Shown here in pieces: positions 5,935 through 6,475 of a stretch of DNA of 6,475 nt. Both the position numbers and the translations under genes were made by a program. The notes beneath the pieces are model-generated. The model saw only the letters and a list, made by a program, of their open reading frames with translations. It had not been told where the DNA came from and did no database searches. The DNA comes from Oscillospiraceae bacterium (GTDB lineage: Bacteria; Bacillota; Clostridia; UMGS1883), in NCBI GenBank assembly GCA_015069065.1, contig SVJI01000086.1, forward strand, positions 1-6,475, in the 5' to 3' direction. The number at the start of each line of letters is the position of its first letter. The stretch's first letter is position 1.

Positions 5935-6475
5935 TCACCTCAGAAATTCAAGTGCTTTTCGCTTTTTCTCTATTATTTCATCAATTCGGTTAATGTAATC
6001 TGCGGCTTCTTTCGGATTGAAAACACGCTCTATCCTGTCACCGCGCACCATTTTTGTTGATGCACCGCCGCCCATCGCCAGAACAGTCTGTATTTCCTCC
6101 ATAATATATATGTTGTACAGGCTTTCATGCCCCTTTAAGGAAAATCCAACATTTTCAAGATTTCCCAGAGTATTTTTCTGTTTATACAAATAGTATGGAT
6201 TATACCCATGTTCTGTCAGAAAATCGTATGCATATTGGACCATGCTATCCATATCCGACGCAAAGCGAAGTTTTTCAAAATCACTTATCAACCGTGCCGC
6301 CCTTTTAAGATACATTGTATGCACAGTAACCGCATCAGGTGAAAGATCACACACTTTCACCACAGTTTTTTTGAAATCCTCTGTGGTTTCTCCTGGAAGT
6401 CCGGCAATAATATCGGCATTTATACTGAACGAATCGTATTTATGCGCCATGTCAAACGCTTTGACTGTTTGCTCC
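5935..6475 (-). CDS. hemZ: Coproporphyrinogen dehydrogenase HemZ family, radical SAM (5' partial)
   Basis: Only the C-terminal 179 residues are present. The frame stays open to the right edge, reading EQTVKAFDMAHKYDSFSIN, so the Met at 6448-6450 is internal. HemZ is a radical SAM protein related to HemN, the oxygen-independent coproporphyrinogen III dehydrogenase; its true substrate is less certain than that of HemN. Family segments seen are INADIIAGLPGE, TVHTMYLKRAARL, NPYYLYKQKNTLGNLENVGF and YNIYIMEEIQTVLAMGGG, which are more HemZ-like than HemN-like. The CxxxCxxC iron-sulfur motif must lie outside the window and could not be checked. It ends at TGA (complement of 5935-5937), six bases before the kinase start codon, and carries the kinase SD in its last codons. 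Confidence 0.9.
   Translation of the reverse strand, partial: EQTVKAFDMAHKYDSFSINADIIAGLPGETTEDFKKTVVKVCDLSPDAVTVHTMYLKRAARLISDFEKLRFASDMDSMVQYAYDFLTEHGYNPYYLYKQKNTLGNLENVGFSLKGHESLYNIYIMEEIQTVLAMGGGASTKMVRGDRIERVFNPKEAADYINRIDEIIEKKRKALEFLR

Overview
The window looks like chromosomal DNA from a low-to-mid GC, spore-forming member of the Clostridia, probably a Ruminococcaceae/Oscillospiraceae-type anaerobe. This rests on the gene set (F-type ATP synthase tail, sporulation protein YtxC, HemZ-type radical SAM protein, DUF6873-like protein, TGS-domain nucleoside kinase), AGGAGG-like ribosome binding sites and TTG starts. No mobile-element gene, CRISPR array, tRNA or rRNA was seen. The taxonomic call is inference.

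Layout, plus strand. Positions 1-1767 hold the end of an ATP synthase operon: atpD (beta subunit, cut at its 5' end by the window edge) and atpC (epsilon). Four bases after atpC comes an unrecognised single-pass membrane protein (1772-2443), so it is almost certainly on the atp transcript. Next is a 309-base gap without a gene (2444-2752). It holds a 242-base element bounded by inverted repeats that can fold as a three-way junction, followed at once by a strong intrinsic terminator. The terminator lies only 17 bases before the next coding region. Then come a cysteine-rich DUF6873-like protein (TTG start at 2762) and ytxC (TTG start at 3552, with an AACCTCC anti-Shine-Dalgarno segment just upstream).

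Layout, minus strand. A hairpin with A/T tracts on both sides (4243-4287) separates the plus-strand genes from a convergent minus-strand pair. In transcription order these are hemZ (its 5' part lies beyond the right edge) and a TGS/uridine-kinase-like nucleoside kinase. The kinase SD lies inside the last hemZ codons, so the two are probably translationally coupled.

How it fits together. The left part makes the catalytic and regulatory subunits of F1Fo ATP synthase plus a possible membrane accessory protein. The middle carries two genes linked to spore-forming Clostridia. The right part is a housekeeping pair (radical SAM enzyme of the coproporphyrinogen dehydrogenase family, and a nucleoside kinase). 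The part most worth following up is the structured gap 2444-2752, where repeat arms and a terminator share complementary sequence.
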